DNA of 64,000 nucleotides, taken from positions 1-64,000 of the forward strand of contig NZ_CCRF01000045.1 of NCBI RefSeq assembly GCF_000751775.1, given 5' to 3'. Origin of the DNA: Caldibacillus thermoamylovorans. GTDB lineage: Bacteria > Bacillota > Bacilli > Bacillales > Caldibacillaceae. The notes beneath the pieces are model-generated. The model did no database searches, had not been told where the DNA came from, and saw only the letters and a program-made list of their open reading frames with translations. Position numbers and translations under genes: made by a program. Of the stretch, positions 9,266 to 18,086 are shown in pieces (position 1 is the first letter of the stretch; the number at the start of each line of letters is the position of its first letter).

Positions 9266-9886
9266 ATGACAACTGTTCGTCAAGATGCATGGACAAAAGA
9301 TGAAGATTTACTTTTAGCGGAAGTTGTATTACGCCATATAAGGGAAGGTAGCACACAATTAAAAGCTTTTGAAGAAGTCGGAAAAAAATTGAGCAGAACT
9401 GCGGCTGCCTGTGGTTTTCGCTGGAATTCTTCAGTAAGGAAACAATATAAAACGGGAATTGAACTCGCAAAACGTCAGAGGAAAGAACTAAAGAAAAAGA
9501 GTCAGGATGTTTTTGATTCACATCAAGTGGATGGTGAGAAAAAAATAAAAGGCAATGAAGCTGAATTAAACGGGATATTCTCGATTGAGCAAGTCATTTC
9601 ATTTTTACAACGATTAAAAGAAAAAGAGATACAATTTGATACATCTGTAGATGAATTAAAGAAGTATAAGGAAGAACGAGATGATTTAAGGAAGAAACTA
9701 AAAGCTACACAGGAAGAAAATGAAAAGATGAAGAAGGAAATTAATTCACTGAAAGATGATTACTTAGCATTATTATCAATCATGGAAAAAGCAAGGAAAC
9801 TGGCTTTAAAGGATGAAAACCAAGAGGAAAAAATGAAATTCCAAATGGACATAAACGGAAACATTGATATGATAAAAGATAAATAA
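9266..9886 (+). CDS. gerR: RsfA/GerR-family sporulation transcription regulator
   Basis: This 206-residue protein begins with a Myb/SANT-like DNA-binding domain (about residues 5-55: [20 protein letters not shown], then [19 protein letters not shown]). A long charged coiled coil follows (about 110-185). This is the layout of RsfA and GerR (YlbO). In B. subtilis GerR is a sigma-E product that adjusts mother-cell gene expression. The position between rpmF and ylbP matches ylbO, which favours GerR over the forespore paralogue RsfA. GAGGAGG lies upstream of the ATG. I see no clear sigma-E promoter in 9125-9265. A terminator shared with the convergent ylbP follows. Confidence 0.9.
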   Translation: MTTVRQDAWTKDEDLLLAEVVLRHIREGSTQLKAFEEVGKKLSRTAAACGFRWNSSVRKQYKTGIELAKRQRKELKKKSQDVFDSHQVDGEKKIKGNEAELNGIFSIEQVISFLQRLKEKEIQFDTSVDELKKYKEERDDLRKKLKATQEENEKMKKEINSLKDDYLALLSIMEKARKLALKDENQEEKMKFQMDINGNIDMIKDK

Positions 9887-9889
9887 TAC

Positions 9890-9925
9890 GGAAGGGGAAA
9901 TCCCTTCCATTCCTTTTGGATTCCA
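9890..9925 (+). terminator. Terminator between gerR and convergent ylbP
   Basis: GGAAGGG (9890-9896) pairs with CCCTTCC (9902-9908), followed by ATTCCTTTT. It is the only hairpin between the two converging genes. Confidence 0.75.
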
Positions 9926-9948
9926 AGTTAATGAACCGAAGAAAACAT

Positions 9949-10428
9949 TTAACTAATTTTGGCGAATTCCCCTGTTTCGCCGTTTGGAAGCCAAATCATT
10001 AGCGTACTGTTAGATTCGCCTTCTATTTTGTAGGAGACCGGAAAAAAACCATGTTTTTCCCAGAAATTTTTTGATTTTATCCTGGCAATTGTTTTTATTG
10101 GCAGTCCAAGACTTTTGGCGTAGGAAACGAGAGTTGATCCGAGCCCTTTCCTTTGATACTCCGGTAATACTTCAATTTTAGCCAGCTCTATATATTCTTG
10201 ATCCGAACCAAAATACTGATTATTTTTCTCACATCGTTTATACAGGCTCATTCGGGCTACAAGTTTATTGCCATAATAAATACCATAAAAAGGTGACTCA
10301 CAGTTATTTTCGATCATATTTGCTTGAAGATCTTCAAACATCGATAGTTGCTGAAGACCGTATTCCTTGAATACTTTAAATTCCTCCACTGTTTTGAAAT
10401 TTATCTTTAAACGCTCCACTTGATACAT
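9949..10428 (-). CDS. ylbP: GNAT N-acetyltransferase YlbP
   Basis: This 159-residue GCN5-related acetyltransferase has the acetyl-CoA pyrophosphate loop QRKGLG at residues 92-97, inside IEVLPEYQRKGLGSTLV. A C-terminal NFWEKHGFFPV segment is typical of the fold. The substrate is unknown. The ATG is preceded by AAGGGGG on the minus strand. The protein matches B. subtilis YlbP in position and size. It is a single-gene unit converging on gerR. Confidence 0.9.
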   Translation of the reverse strand: MYQVERLKINFKTVEEFKVFKEYGLQQLSMFEDLQANMIENNCESPFYGIYYGNKLVARMSLYKRCEKNNQYFGSDQEYIELAKIEVLPEYQRKGLGSTLVSYAKSLGLPIKTIARIKSKNFWEKHGFFPVSYKIEGESNSTLMIWLPNGETGEFAKIS

Positions 10429-10718
10429 GATTAATTCCCCCTTTGTTTGTAAAATATTTCTTTATAAATTATTATATAATAATAAATCAATAAATTCGAA
10501 GCAAAAAGTGTTATCGCTTACAAAATTTAAATTTTGAAAAGACCTTAATATATTTCATGCCCTTTGGCAGAGACTTTTGCGAATTAAATTAAAAGGCATA
10601 TGTGACTGTTTATAGATGGTATGACTATTTTTAATATCTTTATTTTTATGTTTTTTTCGTGTCACCTGTGGCAGTTTCTGTTAATATGAATCTAGAATAT
10701 AAGATAGGTGGCGGTTTT

Positions 10719-11600
10719 ATGCGGATCGGGATTATCGGTGGCGGTGCAATCGGGCTGCTTTTTGCCTGTTATTTAAGTAAAAGCAATCAAGTGACACTGT
10801 ATTGCAGAACAAATGAACAGGTGCGACTAATTAATAAATATGGAATTTATTTGAAACACCATGGAACTGTAGATAATTTCACAATAAAAGCGCAACCATC
10901 AGATGAAATTTCAGCTGAAGATCTTTTCATTATTGCTGTCAAACAATACCAACTGGAACAAATCGAAAGGGTATTCCATCATATTCCTTCTCAAACCCCG
11001 CTAATTTTTATTCAAAATGGAGTAGCTCATTTGAAGTTTATTGAAAATCTCTCACATGAGACTATTATCGTAGGGGTCGTCGAACATGGTGCACTAAAAG
11101 AGAAGACCAATTATGTTCATCACACCGGGGAGGGACTTACAAGACTGGCGATATTCCGTGGCAATGAACAGTTTGTTGGACCTATTATTCACAAGCTTAA
11201 TACGATTCCCTTCCCTTTTATTTTTGAAAAAGATTATCTGGAAATGGTGTTTGGAAAATTGATTGTCAATGCCGTAATAAATCCACTGACGGCCATACTA
11301 AAAGCAAAAAACGGAGAATTAATGTTAAACAGCCATTATCTTCACTTAGTTCATCTTGTCCTTGATGAAGTGGTCAAGATTTTAGATATATCCGACCGTG
11401 AAAAGGTATTTATGCGGATTAAAACGATTTGTGAGAACACAGCGAGTAATCAATCATCGATGTTAAAAGATATTCTAAACCATCGTCAAACAGAAATTGA
11501 CGGTATTATAGGCGGGCTTCTCAATATGGCAGAAACAAAAGACTTAAAGGTTCCTGTTTTACAATTTTTATATCATAGTATAAAAGGAATGGAGAGGTAA
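10719..11600 (+). CDS. panE: 2-dehydropantoate 2-reductase (ketopantoate reductase)
   Basis: This enzyme reduces 2-dehydropantoate to pantoate with NADPH for vitamin B5 and CoA synthesis. The 293-residue protein starts MRIGIIGGGAIG with the dinucleotide-binding loop GGGAIG at 7-12. It also has IAVKQYQ with the family lysine and VNAVINPLTAI with the conserved asparagine region. I start at ATG 10719 because AGGTGG lies seven bases upstream and the Rossmann strand begins there. A longer frame from 10659 adds 20 unlikely residues. The B. subtilis equivalent is ylbQ (panE). The broken DUF3397 gene follows directly and probably shares the transcript. Confidence 0.92.
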   Translation: MRIGIIGGGAIGLLFACYLSKSNQVTLYCRTNEQVRLINKYGIYLKHHGTVDNFTIKAQPSDEISAEDLFIIAVKQYQLEQIERVFHHIPSQTPLIFIQNGVAHLKFIENLSHETIIVGVVEHGALKEKTNYVHHTGEGLTRLAIFRGNEQFVGPIIHKLNTIPFPFIFEKDYLEMVFGKLIVNAVINPLTAILKAKNGELMLNSHYLHLVHLVLDEVVKILDISDREKVFMRIKTICENTASNQSSMLKDILNHRQTEIDGIIGGLLNMAETKDLKVPVLQFLYHSIKGMER

Positions 11601-11606
11601 AATCAA

Positions 11607-12129
11607 TTGGCTTCCCTTCTTTCAACGATCATTTCTGTATTTATATTATTGCCCGCTTTATTATTTATTGTTGTACTCAGTATCTTACTCTTATTGAGAA
11701 AACGGAGAAAAACAGCTTTTCAACAGGCAGCTGATATTTCAACGATCTTTTTTATACGTTAAGAATGTATAAATTTCCAGCAAAGAAGCGATTTCGACGT
11801 AGAGGGAAATTTTAAGAATTAAGTATAAGTGCTCTTGCGGCTCTGCCAACGCCTGAAGGCTCGGCAGTCGCCGAGTTTTCTTTATCCTGTCTGTTTATTT
11901 TCTTGCTATAATTATTTGGGATCGTTCATTGTTTTTCCCCCTTATTGTTTTTATGATATTATGTTTCATGTTATTTAGTTGGATTTATTGGAAAGAAAAG
12001 AGCAGATTTGATCTTACAAAAATTTTTCGCGGCTTTTGGCGATTAATGTTTTTAAGTTTCTTTCTCCTTTATGTTTGCTTAATGATGTATGGAATAATCA
12101 CCAGTGCTTTTTTTTTACTGGGTCAGTAG
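11607..12129 (+). pseudogene. DUF3397 membrane protein gene interrupted by a mini-element
   Basis: The 5' part starts at TTG 11607, nine bases after GGAGAGG. It encodes 51 residues with one membrane segment and ends ADISTIFFIR at a stop (11760-11762) just inside the mini-element. The 3' part resumes in another frame at about 11884, reads ILSVYFLAIIIWDRSLFFP, and runs to the stop at 12129. Removing 11756-11885 (130 bp, between two TTTAT copies) joins the parts in frame into a 130-residue protein. That matches the usual length of small DUF3397 membrane proteins found between panE and bshC. Function of the family is unknown. The 3' part could be translated from TTG 11929, but only as a fragment. 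Confidence 0.82.
11756..11885 (+). mobile_element. Structured mini-element, copy B, inside a DUF3397 gene
   Basis: This 130-bp insertion is bounded by TTTAT at 11751-11755 and 11881-11885. Its right half (about 11822-11885) closely matches the other two copies: GTGCTCTTGCGGCTCTGCC, then CTCGGC / GCCGAG and TTTTCTTTAT. Its left half has diverged in sequence but still folds, with AAATTTCC (11771-11778) pairing with GGAAATTT (11805-11812). The terminal hairpin plus T-tract should act as a terminator on the plus strand, upstream of bshC. Orientation matches the host gene. Confidence 0.8.
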
Positions 12130-12165
12130 AAACAACGAATGATTGAAAGGAAAGGAGATTGACAT

Positions 12166-13785
12166 ATGGAATTGCTTCAACTGCAACTTGACATAAAAAA
12201 CAAGCTGGTTCATCGATACGTTCATTTTGGAGACCACTCGTTTTTTCACTATTCTTTTCGGAACAAAGATGACCTGGTCAAAAGATATAATGAATTAACG
12301 GAGCGAACTTTTCCGCGTAAGGCATTAGCCAATCATATCCGAGAATATATGAGTAAATTCTCAATGACAAAACAAATTGAGAGCAATTTACAAAAATTAG
12401 AAAACGAAAACAGTGTTGTTGTTATCGGCGGTCAACAGGCAGGTCTATTAACGGGTCCATTGTATTCTATTCATAAAATGATTTCTATCGTTTTATTGGC
12501 AAAACAACAAGAAACATTTCTTCAACAACCGGTTGTCCCGGTATTTTGGGTTGCCGGTGAAGACCATGATATTCAGGAAGTAAATCATGTATTTAAACTG
12601 GAAAAGCAGCGTCTCGTTAAATCAATATTTCCGCAAAAATTACCAAGTGAGAAACGAATGATATCCCGGATTGAATTCGATAAAGATCAAATGGAATCTT
12701 GGTATAAAAAGATTATCGCGTCTTTTGGAGAAACCGAACATACGAAAGGGATATTACAATTTTTATACGGTTGCTTGTCCAAATCTCATACATACACGGA
12801 GTTTTTTGTAAGTATTGTGAATGAACTATTTAAAAATTATGGACTTTTACTCATTGATTCGGCACATCCTGATTTAAGAAAAATCGAAAGTACCTATTTC
12901 CAACTTATGATTGAATATGGTGAACAAATAACGGATCGCCTTCTGTCCAAACAAGAAGAATTATTGGCTCAAGGGTTCAGTAAAACGATTGAGACAAAAT
13001 CGTCCAGTCTGCAGCTGTTTCATGAAGAAAGGGAAGAACGAACATTATTACAATATGACCCGGGGAAAAATCTGATTATCGGGAGAAATATTGCTTTTAC
13101 AAAAAGCGATTTGGTTAAAGCGGCCCGAGAAAATCCGGAAAAATTCAGCAATAATGTTGTGACGAGGCCGATCATGCAAGAATTTCTATTTCCGACAATT
13201 GCGTTTGTTGCCGGACCCGGCGAAATTGCCTATTGGGCGGAACTAAAATCATGTTTTGAGCTTTTTGGACTTAAAATTCCACCGGTTTTTCCAAGAATCA
13301 ATATTTCCTTTTTAGAAAGAAATATTGAAAGTGATATAAATGATTTACATCTTTCAATAAAAAATATTTTATTGAATGGAACGGAACCGGAAAAACAAAA
13401 AACATTTAAGTCTTTACAAAATAACCAGATTGAGACACAATTAGAAATTTCAAGACAAGTCATTCGAGAACAATACGACAAGCTGGCAAATACCATCATT
13501 ACGTATGATAAAGGGTTAGAAAAAATCATTCAAAAAAATGCTCAGTTTGTTCTCTCTCAATTGGAATTTTTAAAAAATAAAACCGATGAAACGATAATAA
13601 AAAAGCATGAATTGTTATTAGCAAAGTTTGATAGAATTAATGAGTTTCTCCATCCTTTTGACGGATTACAAGAACGATGTTGGAATGTTTTTTACTTTTT
13701 AAATCAACACGGGCTGGATTTCATCGATCGTTTACTGGAATTGCCGTTTACCTGTAACGGAAACCATTATCTTGTAAAATTATAG
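12166..13785 (+). CDS. bshC: Bacillithiol biosynthesis cysteine-adding enzyme BshC
   Basis: BshC catalyses the last step of bacillithiol synthesis, adding cysteine to glucosaminyl malate. The 539-residue protein has the family glycine-rich segment VVIGGQQAGLLTGPLYS (from about residue 85), then FWVAGEDHDIQEVNHVF, and a long C-terminal coiled coil (about 395-480). AAAGGAG precedes the ATG. It corresponds to B. subtilis yllA between panE and mraZ. The terminator-like mini-element in the preceding gene may uncouple it from panE transcription. No clear promoter was found in 11886-12165, so its source of transcription is uncertain. Confidence 0.95.
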   Translation: MELLQLQLDIKNKLVHRYVHFGDHSFFHYSFRNKDDLVKRYNELTERTFPRKALANHIREYMSKFSMTKQIESNLQKLENENSVVVIGGQQAGLLTGPLYSIHKMISIVLLAKQQETFLQQPVVPVFWVAGEDHDIQEVNHVFKLEKQRLVKSIFPQKLPSEKRMISRIEFDKDQMESWYKKIIASFGETEHTKGILQFLYGCLSKSHTYTEFFVSIVNELFKNYGLLLIDSAHPDLRKIESTYFQLMIEYGEQITDRLLSKQEELLAQGFSKTIETKSSSLQLFHEEREERTLLQYDPGKNLIIGRNIAFTKSDLVKAARENPEKFSNNVVTRPIMQEFLFPTIAFVAGPGEIAYWAELKSCFELFGLKIPPVFPRINISFLERNIESDINDLHLSIKNILLNGTEPEKQKTFKSLQNNQIETQLEISRQVIREQYDKLANTIITYDKGLEKIIQKNAQFVLSQLEFLKNKTDETIIKKHELLLAKFDRINEFLHPFDGLQERCWNVFYFLNQHGLDFIDRLLELPFTCNGNHYLVKL

Positions 13786-13793
13786 CTTAAAAA

Positions 13794-13823
13794 ACTGCCT
13801 AAATATTTTAGGTAGTTTTTTTG
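13794..13823 (+). terminator. Terminator after bshC
   Basis: ACTGCCTAAA (13794-13803) pairs with TTTAGGTAGT (13807-13816) with one wobble, followed by a T-tract. It separates the ylb region from the dcw cluster. Confidence 0.92.
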
Positions 13824-13867
13824 TTTTATAAAAGGATTTTACAATTTACTGGCGAATTAAAAAAAGA

Positions 13868-13912
13868 GTGGAAGAAAGTGGGGGAATGTGGTAAATTGGT
13901 GGTATGAAGTGG
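13868..13912 (+). promoter_or_regulatory. MraZ operator: five GTGG direct repeats
   Basis: GTGG occurs at 13868, 13878, 13888, 13899 and 13909, with spacings of 10, 10, 11 and 10 bases, one helical turn each, on the same face. The last repeat overlaps the mraZ ribosome site (GGAGGG, 13911-13916). MraZ rings are known to bind such direct repeats in front of their own gene, so autorepression at transcription is expected. Confidence 0.8.
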
Positions 13913-13922
13913 AGGGATAGAT

Positions 13923-14354
13923 ATGTTCATGGGGGAATATCGCCATAATGTTGATACAAAAGGTAGATTAATCGTTCCGGCAAAATTCCGGGAATATCTC
14001 GGTGAAGTTTTTGTATTGACACGTGGCCTTGATCAATGTATTTTCGGGTACCCCATGACCGAATGGAAAGTAATCGAGGAAAAAATTAAATCCCTCCCTA
14101 TGACAAAGAAAGATGCACGTGCATTTGCCCGCTTTTTCTTCTCCGGTGCCACGGAATGTGAGATTGATAAACAAGGTCGGGTGAATATCCCCACTCCATT
14201 ACTCCAATATGGAAAAATTGAAAAAGAATGCGTGGTAATTGGTGTATCCAACCGAATTGAAATTTGGAACCAACATATTTGGGAAGAATATTTTAATCAA
14301 TCAGAGGAATCTTTTGCAGACATTGCAGAGAATTTGATTGATATTGATTTATAA
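13923..14354 (+). CDS. mraZ: Transcriptional regulator MraZ
   Basis: MraZ is the first gene of the division and cell wall cluster and represses it by binding GTGG-type repeats. The 143-residue protein contains two AbrB/SpoVT-like swapped-hairpin halves (about residues 5-50, [19 protein letters not shown], and 75-120, [18 protein letters not shown]), each with the DxxGR signature. The ATG lies seven bases after GGAGGG. It is followed 93 bases later by rsmH and heads a co-directional block reaching pbpB. Confidence 0.97.
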   Translation: MFMGEYRHNVDTKGRLIVPAKFREYLGEVFVLTRGLDQCIFGYPMTEWKVIEEKIKSLPMTKKDARAFARFFFSGATECEIDKQGRVNIPTPLLQYGKIEKECVVIGVSNRIEIWNQHIWEEYFNQSEESFADIAENLIDIDL

Positions 14355-14447
14355 ATGGGAACAATATGTAAATGCTATTGTGTCTGCCAAACATAATGAA
14401 GGTTAGGAAAAAAACATATGTCCTAAAACAGGAAGGTAGGAGACATC

Positions 14448-15386
14448 ATGTTTCAACATACGACAGTCCTTTTACGAGAAGCTGTTGAGGGTCTAAATAT
14501 TAAGCCGGACGGAATCTATGTCGATTGTACACTTGGCGGTGCCGGGCATACGGAAGAAATTTTAAAACGATTATCAGAAAAGGGCAAAGTTTACGCTTTT
14601 GACCAGGATCTGACAGCTGTTGAAAATGCGAAAAAGAAACTTGCTATCTATGGGAATCGATTAGAAATTATTCACCGAAATTTTGCTCATTTAAAAGAGG
14701 AATTACATATTCGAAATGTGTTTCAAGTGGATGGTATTTTATATGATCTCGGCGTATCATCACCGCAATTAGACGAACCCGACCGTGGATTTAGCTACCA
14801 TCATGATGCACTTTTAGATATGCGGATGGATCAACATTCCCCCATTTCTGCAAAAGAAGTTGTGAATGAATGGCCTTACGAAAAACTGGTAAAAATTTTT
14901 TTTAAATATGGAGAAGAGAAGTTTTCCAAGCAAATTGCCCGAAATATTGAACGTTTCCGTGAAAAACAGACGATTGAAACAACGGGACAACTTGTGGAAA
15001 TTATCAAGGAATCGATACCTCTTCCGGCAAGAAGGAAGGGTGGACATCCGGCCAAACGGATTTTTCAAGCGATTCGGATTGCCGTGAATGATGAATTAAA
15101 TAGTTTTGAAAAATCACTGGAGCAAAGTATTGAGCTTTTAAAAGTCGGCGGCAGAACGGCAGTCATCACTTTTCACTCTTTGGAAGACCGCATAACCAAA
15201 ACTATTTTTAAAAAATATGCAACGATACCGGATTTGCCATCCGGATTACCTATAATTCCCGATGAATATCAACCTGTTTTAAAAGTGATAACGCGAAAAC
15301 CAATCGTACCGTCTGAAGAAGAACTTATTCGAAATAATCGAGCACGTTCGGCAAAACTGAGAATTGCTGAAAAAATAAAAGACTGA
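14448..15386 (+). CDS. rsmH: 16S rRNA (cytosine(1402)-N(4))-methyltransferase RsmH
   Basis: RsmH (MraW) methylates N4 of C1402 in the ribosomal P-site. The 312-residue protein starts [16 protein letters not shown] and has the SAM-binding motif [15 protein letters not shown] (about residues 25-39). It also has [20 protein letters not shown], the long insertion region, and the C-terminal [10 protein letters not shown] segment. GGTAGGAG precedes the ATG. It sits in its usual place between mraZ and ftsL. Length is normal. Confidence 0.97.
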   Translation: MFQHTTVLLREAVEGLNIKPDGIYVDCTLGGAGHTEEILKRLSEKGKVYAFDQDLTAVENAKKKLAIYGNRLEIIHRNFAHLKEELHIRNVFQVDGILYDLGVSSPQLDEPDRGFSYHHDALLDMRMDQHSPISAKEVVNEWPYEKLVKIFFKYGEEKFSKQIARNIERFREKQTIETTGQLVEIIKESIPLPARRKGGHPAKRIFQAIRIAVNDELNSFEKSLEQSIELLKVGGRTAVITFHSLEDRITKTIFKKYATIPDLPSGLPIIPDEYQPVLKVITRKPIVPSEEELIRNNRARSAKLRIAEKIKD

Positions 15387-15401
15387 TTAGGAGGCGTACC
15401 T

Positions 15402-15755
15402 ATGAGTAATTTGGCGAAAAAATATCAATCGGTAGAAATTCAACAACCAAAAACATTAGCAAAACCGAAAGTGAAAAAAAACCTGTTCACAAAAGGCGAG
15501 AAAGTATTGTACATACTTTTTGCAACTGTCGTTTGTTTTTTTTCTGTAAAAATCGTGTCAAACCAAGCACATATTTATCAAGTAAATAAAGAAATTCAGC
15601 AGGTAGAAGCGACGATTGAAAAACAGGAAAAAGTAACGGAAGATTTGAAGGCTCAAATGAATGAGTACAGCAATTATAAGAGGGTTATGCAAGAAGCAAA
15701 GGAACAAGGCTTAAAAAATAATGCAGATAACGTAAAGGTTGTTCCGGGGAAATGA
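15402..15755 (+). CDS. ftsL: Cell division protein FtsL
   Basis: This 117-residue bitopic membrane protein has a basic cytoplasmic N-terminus (to about residue 33), one membrane helix (about 35-53) and an external coiled coil (about 57-95). FtsL joins DivIC and DivIB in the complex that activates septal peptidoglycan synthesis. Sequence conservation is low in this family, so the call rests on architecture and its place between rsmH and pbpB. TAGGAGG precedes the ATG. The stop overlaps the pbpB start (ATGA). Confidence 0.93.
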   Translation: MSNLAKKYQSVEIQQPKTLAKPKVKKNLFTKGEKVLYILFATVVCFFSVKIVSNQAHIYQVNKEIQQVEATIEKQEKVTEDLKAQMNEYSNYKRVMQEAKEQGLKNNADNVKVVPGK

Positions 15756-17935
15756 AAAAAAGACCTAGTATGAATAAAAGAGGACTAGTATTATTTATTG
15801 GATTTAGTTTTCTGTTATTTTCTTTAACATACAGATTTTTTGTTATTCAACTGACCGGACAAGTTGAAGGGAAATCGTTAAAGGTGTATGCTGAGGAAAA
15901 ATATACAAAGCAAAGAACTTTACAAGCTTCCCGCGGTGATATTGTGGATCGAACCGGAGAACCGTTGGCAACTGATACGATTACTTATAAATTGGTCGCA
16001 ATTTTAGACCCTTCCGTTACTCCGGATAACGCAAAAACGCCGAATCATGTCGTTGATCCGGAAAAAACGGCAAAGGAATTGGCAAAATATATTCCAATGG
16101 AAGAATCGGAAATATATAAACAGTTGACAAAAGACCTGTTTCAAGTGGAATTTGGTGCAGCCGGAAAAAACTTAACCAATGAAGTAAAATCGAAAATTGA
16201 AGCATTAAAACTTCCCGGTATTACTTTTATTCGCGAGTCAAAACGAGCTTATCCAAATGGAGATTTTGCTTCCCATCTACTCGGATTTACCAATTATCAA
16301 AATAACAAGAATGGTAGCAAAACATTGGTTGGACAAATGGGCTTGGAAAAAAGTTTAGATGAGTATTTACAAGGTAAAGACGGGAAGATTACTTACAAAA
16401 GTGACAGTTGGGGATATATATTACCTTCAGCTGCAACGAAAATAACTGAACCTAAAAATGGTGACACAGTATATGTAACGATAGACAAAAAAATTCAAAC
16501 GTTTTTGGAAGACGCGATGAATGATGTACAAACGGAATATAATCCAAAAAATATAATGGGAATTGTTGCCGATGCTAAAACCGGAGCAATACTTGCCATG
16601 TCACAACGACCGACATTTGATCCGAACACGAGAGAAGGTGTTGAAAATAATTGGCATAACGTAATTGTGGAAAATGCCTATGAACCCGGATCAACGATGA
16701 AAGTAGTTACACTGGCATCAAGCATTGAGGAAGGGGTATGGAATCCGAATGAGGCCTATCAATCCGGTTCATTTTCCGTAGAAGGGGCACCGGCCATTCA
16801 TGACCATAATAAAGTAGGCTGGGGACCAATTTCGTACTTAGAAGGGATTCAGCGTTCATCAAACGTTGCAGTTGCGAATCTTGTTAAAAAAATGGGAACA
16901 GATACGTTCAGAAATTATTTGGATAAATTTAAATTTGGACAAACAACCGGAATTGAATTGCCCAGTGAAGCAACTGGAACAATTCAATATCAATGGGAAC
17001 GTGACCGCTATTCAACTGCCTATGGGCAAGCTACCAGTGTGACCGCCCTACAAATGATTCAAGCGATGACCGCTATTACTAATGAAGGGAAAATGATGCG
17101 TCCCTATTTAGTAGAGAAAATAGTGGATAACAACGGGAAAACCGTAAAAGGATCGAATATGGGTGAAGTCGGTACGCCGATTTCTGCTGATACAGCCAAA
17201 CAAGTGATTGATGTCCTAGAGTCTACGGTAACGAGCGATATCGGTACAGGGAAAGGTTTTCGTATTGATGGTTATCGTGTTGCCGGAAAAACAGGGACTG
17301 CGCAAATTTACGAAAAAGAAAAAGGCTATTTAACCGGTTGGGATAACTATTTATTTTCTTTTATCGGATTTGCACCGGCTGATAATCCGGAGTTGATCGT
17401 CTATGTCCTTGTTCAACAACCTAACTTGGACGATGAAAGTTTTGAAAGTGGATCTGAACCGGTATCGAAAATATTTAATCCGGTTATGAAAAATAGTTTA
17501 CAATATTTAAGAATCAAACCAGATGAGTCAGTAGAAAAAGCAAAAGTAATAAATGTTCCGGACTATTCATCGAAAAATACAGGCGAGGTCGTAGCAAAAT
17601 TGTCGTCGCTTGGTTTGGTACCGGTTGTCCTCGGTGATGGTGCCAACGTCCAAAAGATATATCCGGGTGTCGGGACAAAATTGTTGAACGGTGAGCGCAT
17701 TATTGTTGTTACGGATGGACAGTGGAAGATGCCGGATATTCATAATTGGTCGTTGAGTGATGTGATGAAACTTGTTCATGCAACAAATATGCAGTTTTCT
17801 TTTGAAGGGAATGGGTTTGTAACATCACAAAATCTTGATCCCGATACGGTTATTACAAAAGAGAGTAATTTACAAATCACATTACAGCCGGCAGTTAATA
17901 ACAGCGGGGAAGAGACAAATCAAACAGATGAATAA
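15752..17935 (+). CDS. pbpB: Septal transpeptidase penicillin-binding protein 2B
   Basis: PBP2B cross-links septal peptidoglycan. The 727-residue class B PBP has one membrane anchor (about 11-32), a dimerisation region, and a transpeptidase domain with STMK at 314-317 (nucleophile Ser314), SSN at 369-371 and KTGT at 513-516. Two C-terminal PASTA domains follow (about 592-720). All active-site motifs are intact. It starts inside the ftsL stop. SpoVD, a close paralogue, follows after a terminator, so the pair separates vegetative division from spore cortex synthesis. Confidence 0.97.
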   Translation: MKKRPSMNKRGLVLFIGFSFLLFSLTYRFFVIQLTGQVEGKSLKVYAEEKYTKQRTLQASRGDIVDRTGEPLATDTITYKLVAILDPSVTPDNAKTPNHVVDPEKTAKELAKYIPMEESEIYKQLTKDLFQVEFGAAGKNLTNEVKSKIEALKLPGITFIRESKRAYPNGDFASHLLGFTNYQNNKNGSKTLVGQMGLEKSLDEYLQGKDGKITYKSDSWGYILPSAATKITEPKNGDTVYVTIDKKIQTFLEDAMNDVQTEYNPKNIMGIVADAKTGAILAMSQRPTFDPNTREGVENNWHNVIVENAYEPGSTMKVVTLASSIEEGVWNPNEAYQSGSFSVEGAPAIHDHNKVGWGPISYLEGIQRSSNVAVANLVKKMGTDTFRNYLDKFKFGQTTGIELPSEATGTIQYQWERDRYSTAYGQATSVTALQMIQAMTAITNEGKMMRPYLVEKIVDNNGKTVKGSNMGEVGTPISADTAKQVIDVLESTVTSDIGTGKGFRIDGYRVAGKTGTAQIYEKEKGYLTGWDNYLFSFIGFAPADNPELIVYVLVQQPNLDDESFESGSEPVSKIFNPVMKNSLQYLRIKPDESVEKAKVINVPDYSSKNTGEVVAKLSSLGLVPVVLGDGANVQKIYPGVGTKLLNGERIIVVTDGQWKMPDIHNWSLSDVMKLVHATNMQFSFEGNGFVTSQNLDPDTVITKESNLQITLQPAVNNSGEETNQTDE

Positions 17936-17947
17936 AATACAAGATAG

Positions 17948-17995
17948 GGATTGTTCAATTTGCAGATGCAAACTCGGACAATCCTTTTCTTTTTG
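17948..17995 (+). terminator. Terminator between pbpB and spoVD
   Basis: GGATTGT (17948-17954) pairs with ACAATCC (17978-17984), followed by TTTTCTTTTT. A smaller TTTGCA/TGCAAA stem lies in the loop. It insulates the sporulation gene from vegetative transcription. Confidence 0.85.
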
Positions 17996-18025
17996 AAATT
18001 AACCCCTAGCTCATTGTTCCAATTG

Positions 18026-18055
18026 TTCTATTGTAGATTGGACATGCATATAAAT
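18026..18055 (+). promoter_or_regulatory. Candidate sigma-E promoter of spoVD
   Basis: TTCTATT (18026-18032), a 14-base spacer and CATATAAAT (18047-18055) loosely fit the sigma-E pattern. B. subtilis spoVD is a sigma-E gene. The match is imperfect in both boxes. Confidence 0.4.
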
Positions 18056-18086
18056 AAAACAGGCCTTGAAAGGAGGTTTGTTTTAT

